64,000 nucleotides of DNA from Micromonospora sp. RP3T. GTDB taxonomy: Bacteria > Actinomycetota > Actinomycetes > Mycobacteriales > Micromonosporaceae. This document shows positions 14,533 through 25,152 of the stretch, piece after piece. The notes under the pieces were generated by a model that searched no databases, had not been told where the DNA came from, and worked only from the letters and a program-made list of their open reading frames with translations. The position numbers and the translations under genes were made by a program. The stretch spans positions 1 through 64,000 of the forward strand of contig NZ_PYPS01000003.1 of NCBI RefSeq assembly GCF_003027925.1. Reading direction: 5' to 3'. Position 1 is the stretch's first letter, and every line of letters begins with the position of its first letter.

Positions 14533-14620
14533 CAGCCGACAGGGATGGCGCCGACGACGCGCAACCGGAGTTGGGTATCGGTTCGTGTCGATCAACCGAC
14601 ACGAACCCTTATGCCTGCGG
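14533..14620. repeat. Module-boundary repeat R3
   Basis: Third R copy, alignable for about 80 bp: CAGCCGACAGGGATGGCGCC, ACGCGCAACC, GGGTATCGGTTCGTGTCGAT. Its hairpin is slightly altered (GTGTCG-ATCAAC-CGACAC). It lies right after the terminator of module A2 and ahead of direct repeat D2. Confidence 0.7.
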
Positions 14621-14718
14621 TGAGCGTGTAGCGAATGGGTAGGGGCGCGGCGTTCCCCTGGTGATGGTGTTCTGGTGATGGGGAAGCGGGATGCGGTGGA
14701 CGGCGACGCCCCTGTCGG

Positions 14719-14930
14719 CCCCCCGTTTACCCCCCGAAAACCCCCGCGAATGGTTGACAACCAGTGACAGATAGCGATCATCGCCTGACCACATCTGCGC
14801 AGCTCAACGCCTACTTCTGATAGTCGACGACAAAGGCAGGATGGCTACGGACCGTAACAAGGGGGTTTTGACAGCCAATGACAAGTCCTGAGGGGACTCG
14901 ACAAGAGGTTCTTTTGGGTTCAAGACCCTT
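14719..14930. repeat. Direct repeat D2
   Basis: Second copy of the D family, starting CCCCCCGTTTACCCCCCGAA. Central similarity to D1 includes CAACCAGTGACA, GCAGCTCAACGCC and CCGTAACAAGGGG, followed by the near-identical 3' block with CAAGTCCTGAGGGGACTCGA. D1 and D2 bracket the whole 13.5-kb defence-type region in direct orientation. Confidence 0.8.
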
Positions 14931-15416
14931 GTTCCTCCGAGGCTCGGGTGATGAGTCGGGCGACCCGGGATCATACTGCCGGAGCGAGGCGCGGCGAGCG
15001 GCAGGGCTTGTTCGCGACGGAGTGCGCCGTTGGGTTGAGGGGCAGTCATGCACGCACTCGTTGGTCATGCCCGCCCGCCGACTGAGTCCGCCTTCCGGTC
15101 GGCCTCGAGACTACCCGTCCGCGCGGCGCCCGCTGTCCGAGTCGGATCCGTCCTGCCGCTCGCAGCGTCAGATGACCATCGACGCTCTCAGCCACCCAGG
15201 AGTTCCTATCACGAACCGTCTGATTGATGTGGTTTGACTAGCAATGCATCAGCTTTCTGGTGGTTGAACGGCTGTCTGCGAGTGACGCTGTGTAGATCGA
15301 CGTGCCGGGTTTGGCTGATCTTGGCTGGCTCGTCCTTGCAGTTTGTGCTGTCTCTTGCTCTGGTCCGTTAGCGATCTTTACTGTCAGCGCACTCTGCTGA
15401 CCTTGAGGAGACTGCG
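14931..15416. other. Noncoding region upstream of the first RHS gene
   Basis: No gene is supported. The region should carry the RHS promoter; I see TTGACT at 15234-15239 but cannot place a convincing -10 hexamer. A clear ribosome site GAGGAG lies at 15405-15410, six bases before the GTG start of the RHS gene. Confidence 0.4.
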
Positions 15417-18400
15417 GTGGCCGGTGCGTTTCGTGGATTCGCCATGGGTATTGCGGCTGTGGGCCGTTGGGCTCGGCGCAGGTCCTCCCTCGCAGGCGTG
15501 TTGACGTTCAGCATGGTGGCGTCGTTGCTGTCGGCGGTGCCCCCGCAGCCGGTGATGGCATCGCCGGCGGCGCCGGCGGGTGCCAGTGCGGTGAAGCCTT
15601 TTCAGCGCGCCGGATCGGCGGCGTTGCCATCGCATGAGGCGACGACCGCGCGGACGTCGTTTGCCGGGTCGGCCGGGGACAGTGCAGCTCGGCCGCCGGT
15701 ACCGGGCGCGGTCGGTGCCGAGAAGACGTTTCCTGCGGTGAAGGTGCCTGGGCAGGGTGAGTCTGGGCAGCAGGCGTCCTCTCTGCGGGAGGTGGGGGGC
15801 GCCAGCGGTGGCGTCGTCGCGGGCCGGTCGGTGGAACGTGCGGATGCCCGTACGGAGCGTACGACCGAGTTCGCCAATCCGGACGGTACGAAGACGCTGC
15901 GGGTGTATGACGGTCCGGCGTTCATCCGAGACCGGGCTGGAGCATGGAAGCCCATCGACAACCGGTTGTCTCGACGGGCCGATGGGCGCTACGCGCCCGC
16001 GTCCGCCGCGGATGTGACTGTCGCATCGCATAGCGACGATCCGCAGGTGGCGACGTTGTCGTTCGGCGATGACGCTTCGGTGTCCTTCGCGCTCGCCGAT
16101 GCGACCCGGGTGTCGTCCTCCGTCGAGGAGTCGACAGCCACGTTCGTTGGTGTGCGTGCGGCGTCGGACGTGAAGCTGACGCCGATGGAGTGGGGTCTCA
16201 AGGAAGAAATCGTCCTGCACTCCGCTGACGCACCCACGACGTGGACCTTCCCCCTGACCGTCAACGGCGTCACTCCGGCGCTTAACGACGTCACCGGTGA
16301 GGTGGAGTTCACCGACGCCAGCGGCGCGGTGCGGGGTGTCATTCCTCCCGGGTTCATGGTTGATTCGAACGTTCACCCGCGTCGGGGTACGGGGGAGCGG
16401 ACGGACAACGTTCGATACTCGCTGCAGCGTCAGGTCTCCGGGTGGACGTTGCAGGTCGACCTGGATGCCCAGTGGTTGCGGGATCCGGCGCGGGTGTTTC
16501 CGGTCATCGTCGATCCGTCGTTCACCGACAACGCGGAGACCGACGACACGTACGTGTCGAAGCGTGATCACGCGAACCGCAACAACTCCGCCGAGGGTGA
16601 CCTGTTGGTGGGTACCTACAACGGTGGCACCGAGCGGGCCGCGTCGTACCTGCACTTCAACGATCTGAAGGCGTCACGGCCGAACCGGTATGTCCTGGGC
16701 GCGACGTTGCAGCTGTGGAACTTCTGGTCCTACTCCTGCAAGGCTCGCAGCGTCAACGTGTACGCGGTGACCAAGTCCTGGTCGGGATCGACGACCAAGA
16801 CGTGGGCTGGTCCGTCGTACGACTCGGCGAGCCGGGTCGGTACCGGCTCGTTCGCCTACGGCTACTACGACTGCCCGAGCGGCAACTGGGCGGGCTTCTC
16901 ACTCCCGCCGGACCGGGTAATGAAGTGGCTGCACGGCACCGAGTCGTTCTACGGGCTGACGGTGCGGGCGTCGGAGACCGACAGCTACGCCTGGAAGCGG
17001 TTCGCGTCGGCGAACTTCACGAACTCCACGGCCCGCCCGTACATCGACCTGAACTACTCCGACCAGGGCGCCAAGTACTCCCTGCCCTCACCGAGCTTCA
17101 ACCCGCCGGTCACTGCCGCGTCGGCCGGAAAGATCACCGCACGGGTGACGAACTGGGGCACGACGACCTGGACGCCGACCAACGGCTACCGGCTGACGTA
17201 CAAGATCCTCAACGCCGGTGGGACCGTCCTGCGTAACGGGCCGCTCTACACGATGCCGAAGAACGTCGGCTCGCACCAGTACGCCGACGTGCCCATTCAG
17301 GTCGAGGCGCTCGGGTTGGGCACCTACACCCTCCGCCTCGACATGGTGAACCCGTCCGGCGCGTCGTTCAACAGCACCTACGGCATCCCGTTCGGCCAGA
17401 GCGCCTTCACCGTCAGCAACGGCGCACCGACCATCGGCGACGGCGGAGTGTTCCCCCCGCACAACGGCTTCACCGACTCCCTCACCCCGAGCCTGTGGGT
17501 GGACTACCTCGACCCCGACAACACCCCGGCCGGAGGCCGGCAGGTGAAGTTCCGCATCTGCAAGGGCACCCCCGCCGCCCCATCCGGCTGCCAGAGCACG
17601 GCGTGGCGGTCATCGACGTCGTGGGCGGTGCCCACGGGCATGCTGACATGGCAGCAGCCCGCCCACTGGTACGTCACGCTGTCCGACACGCAGGCGTCCA
17701 CCCCGGAGCTCGGGCCGTATGTGTTCACACCGACGGTGGCGCAGCCGGAGGTGTCGAGCCATCTCGCCTCCGCCGGCAACGACCCGGAAGTGGCGGGACT
17801 CAACCCGTACGTCGGTAACTACTCGACCAGCGTGACTGACACCGCCGTGGCGGTTGCCGGACCTGAGTTGGCCATGACCAGGACCTACAACTCGCAGGAC
17901 CTCCGGGCATCCGGGGCGTTCGGCGCGGGTTGGAGCAGCCCGATCGACCAGCGGCTGAGCACCGACTCCGACGGCTCGAACAACGTCCTGGTGACGCTCG
18001 CCTCCGGCGGACAGCTGCGCTTCGGCCGCAACTCCGACGGCACCTACGCCTCGCCGCAGGGATCAACCCTGACCCTGGTCGCCGCCGGCAGCCCGACCGT
18101 CTGGACCCTGCGCGACTCCACCGGGACCCGGAGGATCTTCGACGCCGGCGGCAGGCTCACCTCCGTCGCGGACGCCGACGGCCGTACCCAGACCTACACC
18201 TACAACAGCAACAACGAGTTGACCACGATCACCGACAACGGCAGCAACCGTGCGCTGCACCTGACCTGGACCGCAGGGCACGTCACCTCCGTCGCGACCG
18301 ACGCCCCTGCCGACGGCCAGCCGGCCCCGACGTGGACCTACACCTACACCGGCGACAGCCTGACCCAGGCCTGCACCCCCCTGTCGGCACAAGCGTGCAC

Positions 18401-21400
18401 CACCTACACCTACACCACGTCGTCGCACTACCGCTCCGTCGTCACCGACGACAACCCGGCCGCCTACTGGCCCCTCGGAGAGCCCACCGACACCCCCGAC
18501 GCCACCAACGTCGTCGCCACCAAAGCCGGCGACCGCGACGGCTCCTACCAGGACGTCACCCTCGGCGCGGCCGGGGCACTGGCAGGCTCACCGGACACCG
18601 CCGCCGACTTCGGCGCCACCAGCACCACCGCCGTCGAATTGCCCAAAAACCTGACGAACACCTCCATGGGTGTGGCCGTGGAACTGTGGTTCAAGGCCGG
18701 CACCGGCGAGAACGGCGTGCTGTTCGGCATGCAGAACACCGACCTCAGCCACACCCCCTCGCAGACACTGCCCATGCTGTACGTCGACACCAACGGCGTC
18801 CTGCGAGCCAAGATCTGGACCACCACCCAAAGCCAAACCCAGATGACGTCCGCGGCCCGCGTGGACGACGGACAATGGCACCACGTCGTGCTCTCCGGCG
18901 CCGTTGACGCCCAGCAGCTCTACCTCGACGGCGTCAAGATCGGCCAACTGACCGGCCAACTGATCGACTACCGCGACATGGCCCACGCCTCCATCGGCAA
19001 CGGCCGCGGCGGCAGTGGCTGGACCGGCACCCCCACCGGGAACTTCCCCTTCACCGGCCTCATCGATGAAGCCGCCTACTACAAGCACCCCCTCGGCGCC
19101 AGCCAGGTCTCCGCGCACTGGGCCGCACGCACCTCGACCCAACGGCTCACCGCCGTCACCGATCCCGGCGGCCACACGGCCCTCACCGTCGGCTACGACG
19201 GGCCGAGCGGCCGCGTCACCACCTTGACCGACCGCAACGGCGCCACCTGGGACCTCGGCAATCCCACCCCGGACAACGGCAACCGCGTCGTCGTCCTCGC
19301 ACCGGACAACGCCGAACCCATCACTTACCGCCACGACATCGACCACGGCGGTCGCCTCGTCAGCCGCGAGGACACGTTCGGCGAACAGAAGTGGACCTAC
19401 AACGCCCGCGGATTCGTCTTCAAATACACCGATGCCAACAACAACACCACCACCTACGACACCGACACCCGCGGCAACGTCATCGGCCGCACCACCTGCA
19501 GAACCAGCACCGAATGCAACACCAGCTACGCCGGCTACTACCTCAACGCCACAAACCCACTCGACCCGCGAAACGACGTGCGGACCTGGACAGCAGACGC
19601 CCGCTCCGCCTCCGCCACCGACACCACCTACCGGGTCACCCACACCCTCGACGCCATCGGACACATCACCGCCGTCAGCTACCCCGCGCCCGCCGGCTAC
19701 TCCACCCCGCCCACGGAGTCCTACACCTACTCCACCGGCACCGAGGCCGCCGAACCCGCCGGCACCGGCACCATCCCGGCCGGGCTGCAACTGACCGCGA
19801 CCGCCCGCAACGGCAAGACCACCAACAACTACTACAACTCCGCCGGCGACCTGGTCCGCACCGTCGACCCGGTCGGACTGACCACCACCTACACCCGCGA
19901 CGCACTCGGCCGCATCACCACCATGACCATCGGCCCCGCCGCCGGGAACGCCTTCGGCACCACCAGCTACACCTACAACCCGCTGTCCCAGGTCGCCACC
20001 ACCACCGGCCCACCCGTCACCAACGCGGTCACCGGTGACATCCACCAGGCCAAGACGACCTACACCTACAACGACCTCGGCCTACGCACCCGACAGGTCA
20101 TCGACGACATCACCGGCGACGACCCCGACCGCACCTGGACCTGGACCTACGACCCCGCCGGCCGCCCCGACCTCACCACCACCCCCGACGCCAAAACCGT
20201 CAACCAGGACTACGACAGCAGGGGAGACCTGACCAAGGTCACCCAACCCAGCGGCCTGGCCTACGAGTACACCTACGACGAAGCGCACCGCCGCACCGAA
20301 ACTGCCGCCGTCGGCGCCGGTGTCGACCCGATGGACCCCAACGCCACCCGCCTCGTCACCGACTCCCGCGCCTACGACCCCGGCGGCCGCCTCGCCTCCG
20401 TCATCGACGCCATGGGCCGCGAAACCGCCTACACCTACTACGGCGACAACCTGCCCGCCACCAGCAGCAGAGTCCGCCGCAACGCGAGCGGCGACATCAC
20501 CAGCGAAACCCAGCTCAGCAAGAGCGACTACAACGCCGCCGGACAACCCAACCTGCAGATCGCCATGGGCGGCATCAGCACCACGACGATCTATGACAAG
20601 GCCGGCTACATCAAGGAAGAACACCTCGACCCCACCGGTCTGAACCGCGCGGTCGCCTACAGCCGCAACCTCGACGGCACCATCGCCACCCTCACCCGCA
20701 CCGGCGCCGCCTCACCAGGTCGAGCCGAATCCACCAGCTACACCTACGACGACATCGGCCGGATCCTGACCGAAACCGTCGCCAACACCGGCGGCACCCC
20801 CGCCACCCTCACCACCGCCTACCAACGCGACACCCGCGGCCTCGTCACCCAGACCACCGACCCGGCCGGCATCACCACCACCATTACCTACGATCCACTC
20901 GGCAAGCCCGTCACCACCACCGGTGCCACCCGCGCCGTCTGGAACAACGGTGCCAGCACCAACGCCGCACCCGTCACCACCATCGGCTACAACACCTTCG
21001 GCGACACCACCCACACCCGCGACGCCAACGGCAACATCACCACCACCAGCGTCGACCCGGCGGGCCGCCCCACCACCGTCAGCCTGCCCACCTACACCAC
21101 ACCAGGCGGCGTCGCTCTCACCGGCACACACCACACCGCCTACAACAACCAAGGCCTGGTCGACCACACCACCGACCCCCTCGGCCGGATCACCGCCTAC
21201 ACCTACAACCCCTACGGCCAGCCGCTCACCCGCACCCTGCCCGACCCCGACGACGACGGGCCCAAAACCACACCCGTCTGGACCTACACCTACGACCGCG
21301 TCGGCGAACTCCTGTCTGCGGCCGACCCCACTGGCGGATCGACCTCGGCCACCTACAACGATCTCGGCCAACAGATCACCTCCACAATCAGCGACCGCAC

Positions 21401-24400
21401 CACCGGCAACCCGCTCTACCTGACCACCAACCTCGGCTACGACCCCGCCGGAAACCTCACCACCGTCACCACCCCGCTCACCTACGTCACTACGACCGCA
21501 TACAACGCTGCCGGCGAGCCACTCAAAGTCACTGACCCCACCGGCCGGTTCACCCAGTACACCTACGACATGACCGGCCGGCCGCTCACCTCGGTGAAGG
21601 GCAAGGACACCACCTACGTCGACCCGGTCACCACCCAGACCTACGACCTTGCCGGCCGCCTGACCGCCACCACTGACTGCACCACCACCACGATCGGCGC
21701 CTGCGCCACCACCCTTCGCAATGCGACCGCCTCGTACAACGGCGCCAGCCAGCCGGTCACCGTCACCAGCGGCGAGGGACGCATCAACCAGTACGGCTAC
21801 GACACGGCCGGTCAACTCACCGCCATCACCCAACGCGTGAACCCCACGGATCCGGCCACGGCCGTGACCGTCGAGCTCGGCTACGACCTCGTCGGCCAAC
21901 GCACCCGCATGGTCGACGGCAACACCAACGCCACCACCTACACCTACACCCCATGGGGCCAGACCGCCTCAGTCATCGAACCCGCCACCACCGCACACCC
22001 CGACCCCGCCGACCGCACCTGGACCACCACCTACGACGCCGCCGGGCAACCTGTCACCTACCGACTCCCCGGGAACGTCAGCCGAATCCTCACCTACGAC
22101 AAACTCGGCAACCTCACCCAGGAAACCGGAACCGGAGCCGAAGCCACCACCGCCACCCGCCAACTCGGCTACGACCAGAGCGGCCGCATCACTAGCGTCG
22201 GCGGGCCCAACGGCACCACCAACTACACCTGGAACGACCGCGACCAACTCACCGGCGCAACAGGCCCTGCGGGCGACGCCACCTACACCTACGACGGCGA
22301 AGGCAACCTCACCAACCGCACGGACGCCGCCGGCACTGCGACCTTCACCTACAACACCGCCGGTGCCCTCGCCACCGTCGCGGACCCCCTCACCGGAGTC
22401 ACCGCCACCAACGTCTACAAGAACAGTGGCCAACTCGGCCAAACCACCTACGGCACTGGCGGACCGACCCGCGCCTACACCTACGACAGCCTCGGCCGTC
22501 TCGCCACCGACACCTACAAAAGGCCCAACGGCACGACCACCGCCTCCACCACCTACACCTACGACAAAGACGACCTAGTCCTCACGAAGACCACCACCGG
22601 CGTCGCCGGCGCCGGCACCAACACCTACGGCTACGACGGCCTCGCCCGACTCACCAGCTGGAAATCACCAACCAACCAACAGACCACCTACGGCTACGAC
22701 AACGCCTCCAACCGCACCACCGTCACCAATCCCGCAGGCACTCGGACCACCGCATACGACTCGCGCAACCGCGCCTCCACCGCCAACGGCGCCGGCCAAG
22801 CCGCCGAATCTTGGACCTGGACCGCCCGGGGCACTCTCTCCACCCACACCACCGGCGCCATTATCGACACCAACATGTTCGACGCCTTCGAACGTCTCAC
22901 CCAAGCCAGCAGCACCGGATACACCGTCAACTACACCTACGACTCCCTCGACCGCCTCGCCCAACGCAACACCCTGCCCTTCCTGTACAACGACCTGACC
23001 AACCAGCCCGTCCGCGCCCCTGACACGCCCGGCCAAAACTCCGCGATCTTCCGCGACCCCTTCGGGCAGCCACTGTCCGATAAGGGCAGCATCGTCGCTG
23101 CACGGAACCTGATAGCTGACGGCGTACACGACGACCTCACCGCCGCCACCAATCCCACCACCGGCGACCTCGCCGCGTCTCGCACCTACCAGCCTTACGG
23201 CCAACTCAGCGCAGCAACCGGCACCCTGCCACTCGGCTATCAAGGCGGCTGGACAGACGCCGAAACCACCCAGACCAACGCCCATGCCCGCTGGTACGAC
23301 CCAGCAAGTGGAGCCTTCTCCAGCCGTGATACCTGGACTTTAGCTCCCACTTCTCCATCCGTTGTCAACCGCTATATATATGGTGGCGGCGATCCCGTCA
23401 GCAATTCTGACCCGAATGGGCACTGCGCAGAACCCGATCCCATCTATTGCACCATGGAGAGCATCCTCCTTCTCGAAGAGTTGATCTACGAATTCTGGGA
23501 GGGCGACCCTGCAGGCGACCCGTGCTACGGACGTAACGGAGCCCGTCCGGATGCTCCGGCATGGTGTCGAGGAAACGCCGGTGCGTCGATCAGTCTCCCC
23601 AGCCTGCACTATTGCGAAAGGAATCGCCACTCGGCGTCGTGTCGTTCCTACTACGAGCCTGCGCCATCTGTTGCTGGGTTCGGTCCTCGGCCGGGTGCAG
23701 GTGGGCGTGGTCCGTGTAGTCGCAACTGCACGGCTCCGCCGACTGTGCCTCCCTGCGTAATGGCCTCAAGGGCTGCAGGGCTGGGCAGTGGCGAACTGTG
23801 CCGTACTCCTTGGCTGGTAGATGTAGACGAACGCCCTGCACCGGGGGGTAGCGCCCGGCCGGGCTGGGAACCCATGCTCCCGCCGGGCAGCTCAATCTCA
23901 AACAACCCGAACGGCCAGGCGGCGCCACAGGTGCGAGGTGACCAAGGTGCGGAATCAGCGCCCAATGGTGTCCCAACCTTCCCGACTGATCAGGCCGACC
24001 ACTATGGTGTAGTTCACGGACCGCTCGCCGAGGCCTACCGCGGCCCTAACGACACTCGTCGATACGCCGCTGAGAGTGCCTGTCTGAATGGGTCAGAAGC
24101 ATCAGAAGTCAACTACTATGAACTCGATTCCTCCTACTATCAGGGAGACGCCAGCATCAGTGATCGGCGGGGCCGGGCTACAGGTGCCGAGGCCTGTTAT
24201 CAGGGGTCCACAGGGCGAGGCACGTCGGCGACGTACTATCCTCCTGGATATGATGCCCGTAAGGGCATGAACTCAGGCCACCTCATTGGCAAGAGCTTGG
24301 GAGGGGCGGGCGCGAAAAGCGACCCGAATGCACCGAAAAACCTCGTTCCGTTGTATAGGAATGCGAACTATCCCGCCATGTACTGGTCGATCGAGCACTA

Positions 24401-24581
24401 CGTGAGTCAGCGGGTGGCCACCGGTGAAAGGCTCTACTTCCAGGTCTCCCCGATCTACGATGGGAGTAACCCTGTTCCGTCGGCCCTGAAGGTGTACGTC
24501 GCGGGCGACCGATTCGCGAGTGAGACTTTCCTTATCCAAAACTCACCTGACGCTTACCTGCCCCTGCCTCCCCGAAAGTGA
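15417..24581 (+). CDS. Giant secreted RHS/YD-repeat polymorphic toxin with C-terminal NS_2-type nuclease
   Basis: A 3054-residue protein. A basic N-terminus and hydrophobic segment (about residues 25-46) form a Sec-type signal. Then come a DNRLRE-like beta domain (about 375-550), a LamG/jelly-roll-like domain (about 1005-1240), dozens of YD repeats (about 920-1000 and 1240-2620), and the RHS core end with ARWYDPASGAFSSRDTW and DPNGH (about 2630-2670). The 385-residue variable tip ends in a DNA/RNA non-specific endonuclease (Endonuclease NS_2 type), with NSGHLIGKSLGG (His about 2955) and NLVPLYRNANYP. The RHS shell normally encapsulates and releases the tip. Base composition drops in AT/GC balance toward the tip, suggesting tip exchange. 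GTG start with GAGGAG at good spacing. One TTA codon at 23340. Confidence 0.92.
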   Translation: MAGAFRGFAMGIAAVGRWARRRSSLAGVLTFSMVASLLSAVPPQPVMASPAAPAGASAVKPFQRAGSAALPSHEATTARTSFAGSAGDSAARPPVPGAVGAEKTFPAVKVPGQGESGQQASSLREVGGASGGVVAGRSVERADARTERTTEFANPDGTKTLRVYDGPAFIRDRAGAWKPIDNRLSRRADGRYAPASAADVTVASHSDDPQVATLSFGDDASVSFALADATRVSSSVEESTATFVGVRAASDVKLTPMEWGLKEEIVLHSADAPTTWTFPLTVNGVTPALNDVTGEVEFTDASGAVRGVIPPGFMVDSNVHPRRGTGERTDNVRYSLQRQVSGWTLQVDLDAQWLRDPARVFPVIVDPSFTDNAETDDTYVSKRDHANRNNSAEGDLLVGTYNGGTERAASYLHFNDLKASRPNRYVLGATLQLWNFWSYSCKARSVNVYAVTKSWSGSTTKTWAGPSYDSASRVGTGSFAYGYYDCPSGNWAGFSLPPDRVMKWLHGTESFYGLTVRASETDSYAWKRFASANFTNSTARPYIDLNYSDQGAKYSLPSPSFNPPVTAASAGKITARVTNWGTTTWTPTNGYRLTYKILNAGGTVLRNGPLYTMPKNVGSHQYADVPIQVEALGLGTYTLRLDMVNPSGASFNSTYGIPFGQSAFTVSNGAPTIGDGGVFPPHNGFTDSLTPSLWVDYLDPDNTPAGGRQVKFRICKGTPAAPSGCQSTAWRSSTSWAVPTGMLTWQQPAHWYVTLSDTQASTPELGPYVFTPTVAQPEVSSHLASAGNDPEVAGLNPYVGNYSTSVTDTAVAVAGPELAMTRTYNSQDLRASGAFGAGWSSPIDQRLSTDSDGSNNVLVTLASGGQLRFGRNSDGTYASPQGSTLTLVAAGSPTVWTLRDSTGTRRIFDAGGRLTSVADADGRTQTYTYNSNNELTTITDNGSNRALHLTWTAGHVTSVATDAPADGQPAPTWTYTYTGDSLTQACTPLSAQACTTYTYTTSSHYRSVVTDDNPAAYWPLGEPTDTPDATNVVATKAGDRDGSYQDVTLGAAGALAGSPDTAADFGATSTTAVELPKNLTNTSMGVAVELWFKAGTGENGVLFGMQNTDLSHTPSQTLPMLYVDTNGVLRAKIWTTTQSQTQMTSAARVDDGQWHHVVLSGAVDAQQLYLDGVKIGQLTGQLIDYRDMAHASIGNGRGGSGWTGTPTGNFPFTGLIDEAAYYKHPLGASQVSAHWAARTSTQRLTAVTDPGGHTALTVGYDGPSGRVTTLTDRNGATWDLGNPTPDNGNRVVVLAPDNAEPITYRHDIDHGGRLVSREDTFGEQKWTYNARGFVFKYTDANNNTTTYDTDTRGNVIGRTTCRTSTECNTSYAGYYLNATNPLDPRNDVRTWTADARSASATDTTYRVTHTLDAIGHITAVSYPAPAGYSTPPTESYTYSTGTEAAEPAGTGTIPAGLQLTATARNGKTTNNYYNSAGDLVRTVDPVGLTTTYTRDALGRITTMTIGPAAGNAFGTTSYTYNPLSQVATTTGPPVTNAVTGDIHQAKTTYTYNDLGLRTRQVIDDITGDDPDRTWTWTYDPAGRPDLTTTPDAKTVNQDYDSRGDLTKVTQPSGLAYEYTYDEAHRRTETAAVGAGVDPMDPNATRLVTDSRAYDPGGRLASVIDAMGRETAYTYYGDNLPATSSRVRRNASGDITSETQLSKSDYNAAGQPNLQIAMGGISTTTIYDKAGYIKEEHLDPTGLNRAVAYSRNLDGTIATLTRTGAASPGRAESTSYTYDDIGRILTETVANTGGTPATLTTAYQRDTRGLVTQTTDPAGITTTITYDPLGKPVTTTGATRAVWNNGASTNAAPVTTIGYNTFGDTTHTRDANGNITTTSVDPAGRPTTVSLPTYTTPGGVALTGTHHTAYNNQGLVDHTTDPLGRITAYTYNPYGQPLTRTLPDPDDDGPKTTPVWTYTYDRVGELLSAADPTGGSTSATYNDLGQQITSTISDRTTGNPLYLTTNLGYDPAGNLTTVTTPLTYVTTTAYNAAGEPLKVTDPTGRFTQYTYDMTGRPLTSVKGKDTTYVDPVTTQTYDLAGRLTATTDCTTTTIGACATTLRNATASYNGASQPVTVTSGEGRINQYGYDTAGQLTAITQRVNPTDPATAVTVELGYDLVGQRTRMVDGNTNATTYTYTPWGQTASVIEPATTAHPDPADRTWTTTYDAAGQPVTYRLPGNVSRILTYDKLGNLTQETGTGAEATTATRQLGYDQSGRITSVGGPNGTTNYTWNDRDQLTGATGPAGDATYTYDGEGNLTNRTDAAGTATFTYNTAGALATVADPLTGVTATNVYKNSGQLGQTTYGTGGPTRAYTYDSLGRLATDTYKRPNGTTTASTTYTYDKDDLVLTKTTTGVAGAGTNTYGYDGLARLTSWKSPTNQQTTYGYDNASNRTTVTNPAGTRTTAYDSRNRASTANGAGQAAESWTWTARGTLSTHTTGAIIDTNMFDAFERLTQASSTGYTVNYTYDSLDRLAQRNTLPFLYNDLTNQPVRAPDTPGQNSAIFRDPFGQPLSDKGSIVAARNLIADGVHDDLTAATNPTTGDLAASRTYQPYGQLSAATGTLPLGYQGGWTDAETTQTNAHARWYDPASGAFSSRDTWTLAPTSPSVVNRYIYGGGDPVSNSDPNGHCAEPDPIYCTMESILLLEELIYEFWEGDPAGDPCYGRNGARPDAPAWCRGNAGASISLPSLHYCERNRHSASCRSYYEPAPSVAGFGPRPGAGGRGPCSRNCTAPPTVPPCVMASRAAGLGSGELCRTPWLVDVDERPAPGGSARPGWEPMLPPGSSISNNPNGQAAPQVRGDQGAESAPNGVPTFPTDQADHYGVVHGPLAEAYRGPNDTRRYAAESACLNGSEASEVNYYELDSSYYQGDASISDRRGRATGAEACYQGSTGRGTSATYYPPGYDARKGMNSGHLIGKSLGGAGAKSDPNAPKNLVPLYRNANYPAMYWSIEHYVSQRVATGERLYFQVSPIYDGSNPVPSALKVYVAGDRFASETFLIQNSPDAYLPLPPRK

Positions 24582-24588
24582 GTAGAGT

Positions 24589-25152
24589 GTGGAACCCGAT
24601 CACGATCCAACCGGGCCTCCTTCCGCGAGCGAGGCTGCTGCGCGTGAGCTCGCTCGCCTAGCCGGATGGGAAGGTGTATCCGGCTGCCAAATCGACTGGG
24701 AAAGTTTCGATCACGCTTTCGGGCTCCGGCTACCAGGCGATTTCCGAAAGTACGCCGAGATCTTTCCGCCCGGAGTTTTTGAGCTTATTGCAGTCTTTCA
24801 TCCGTGTGAACCTCAATTCAACAATGATCCTGTAGCCTACCGTGAGCAGGTGCTCCGTAGGAACGAAGCGGCGAATGCACTCGATGCTCCCTACAGGTTC
24901 GGATTGGGCGTTGGTGAGCTGCTCCCGTGGGGAACGGTGAATGGCGAATATGAGCTTTGTTGGCAGTTGGGCCTAGGGAATAGCGATAGTTGGAAATGTG
25001 CAGTGGTCGATGTCCGGACCGAAACCTGGGAACTTTACGGTGGCGGGATGGTTGACTTGCTGTTATCGGTCCTGAATGGAAGTAGCGAGATCGCTTCCCT
25101 CGACTACTTTGAAGATCTTTTACCGATTCGGTTTCAGCCTTACGATCTGTAA
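24589..25152 (+). CDS. SUKH (SMI1/KNR4)-type immunity protein
   Basis: A 187-residue soluble protein starting 7 bp after the RHS toxin stop. Its pattern (W-E-G-V-S-G-C-Q-I-D-W then FGLRLPGDFRKYAEIFPPG, later LLPWGTVNGEYELCW) fits the SUKH superfamily, widespread immunity proteins that neutralise nuclease toxins. Position and family together make it the cognate immunity protein of the NS_2 nuclease tip. It has lower GC than the RHS shell and two TTA codons (25063, 25120), consistent with arriving together with the tip. The start is GTG 24589. Confidence 0.82.
   Translation: MEPDHDPTGPPSASEAAARELARLAGWEGVSGCQIDWESFDHAFGLRLPGDFRKYAEIFPPGVFELIAVFHPCEPQFNNDPVAYREQVLRRNEAANALDAPYRFGLGVGELLPWGTVNGEYELCWQLGLGNSDSWKCAVVDVRTETWELYGGGMVDLLLSVLNGSSEIASLDYFEDLLPIRFQPYDL

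Noticed and set aside
14900..14932. tRNA T-arm-like GGGTTCAAGACCC in D2
   Set aside because: Only three base pairs form and no acceptor strand follows, unlike D3.
18588..20045. 485-aa minus-strand open frame inside the first RHS gene
   Set aside because: Gly/Val-rich shadow of the YD-repeat coding strand; similar shadows occur along both RHS genes.
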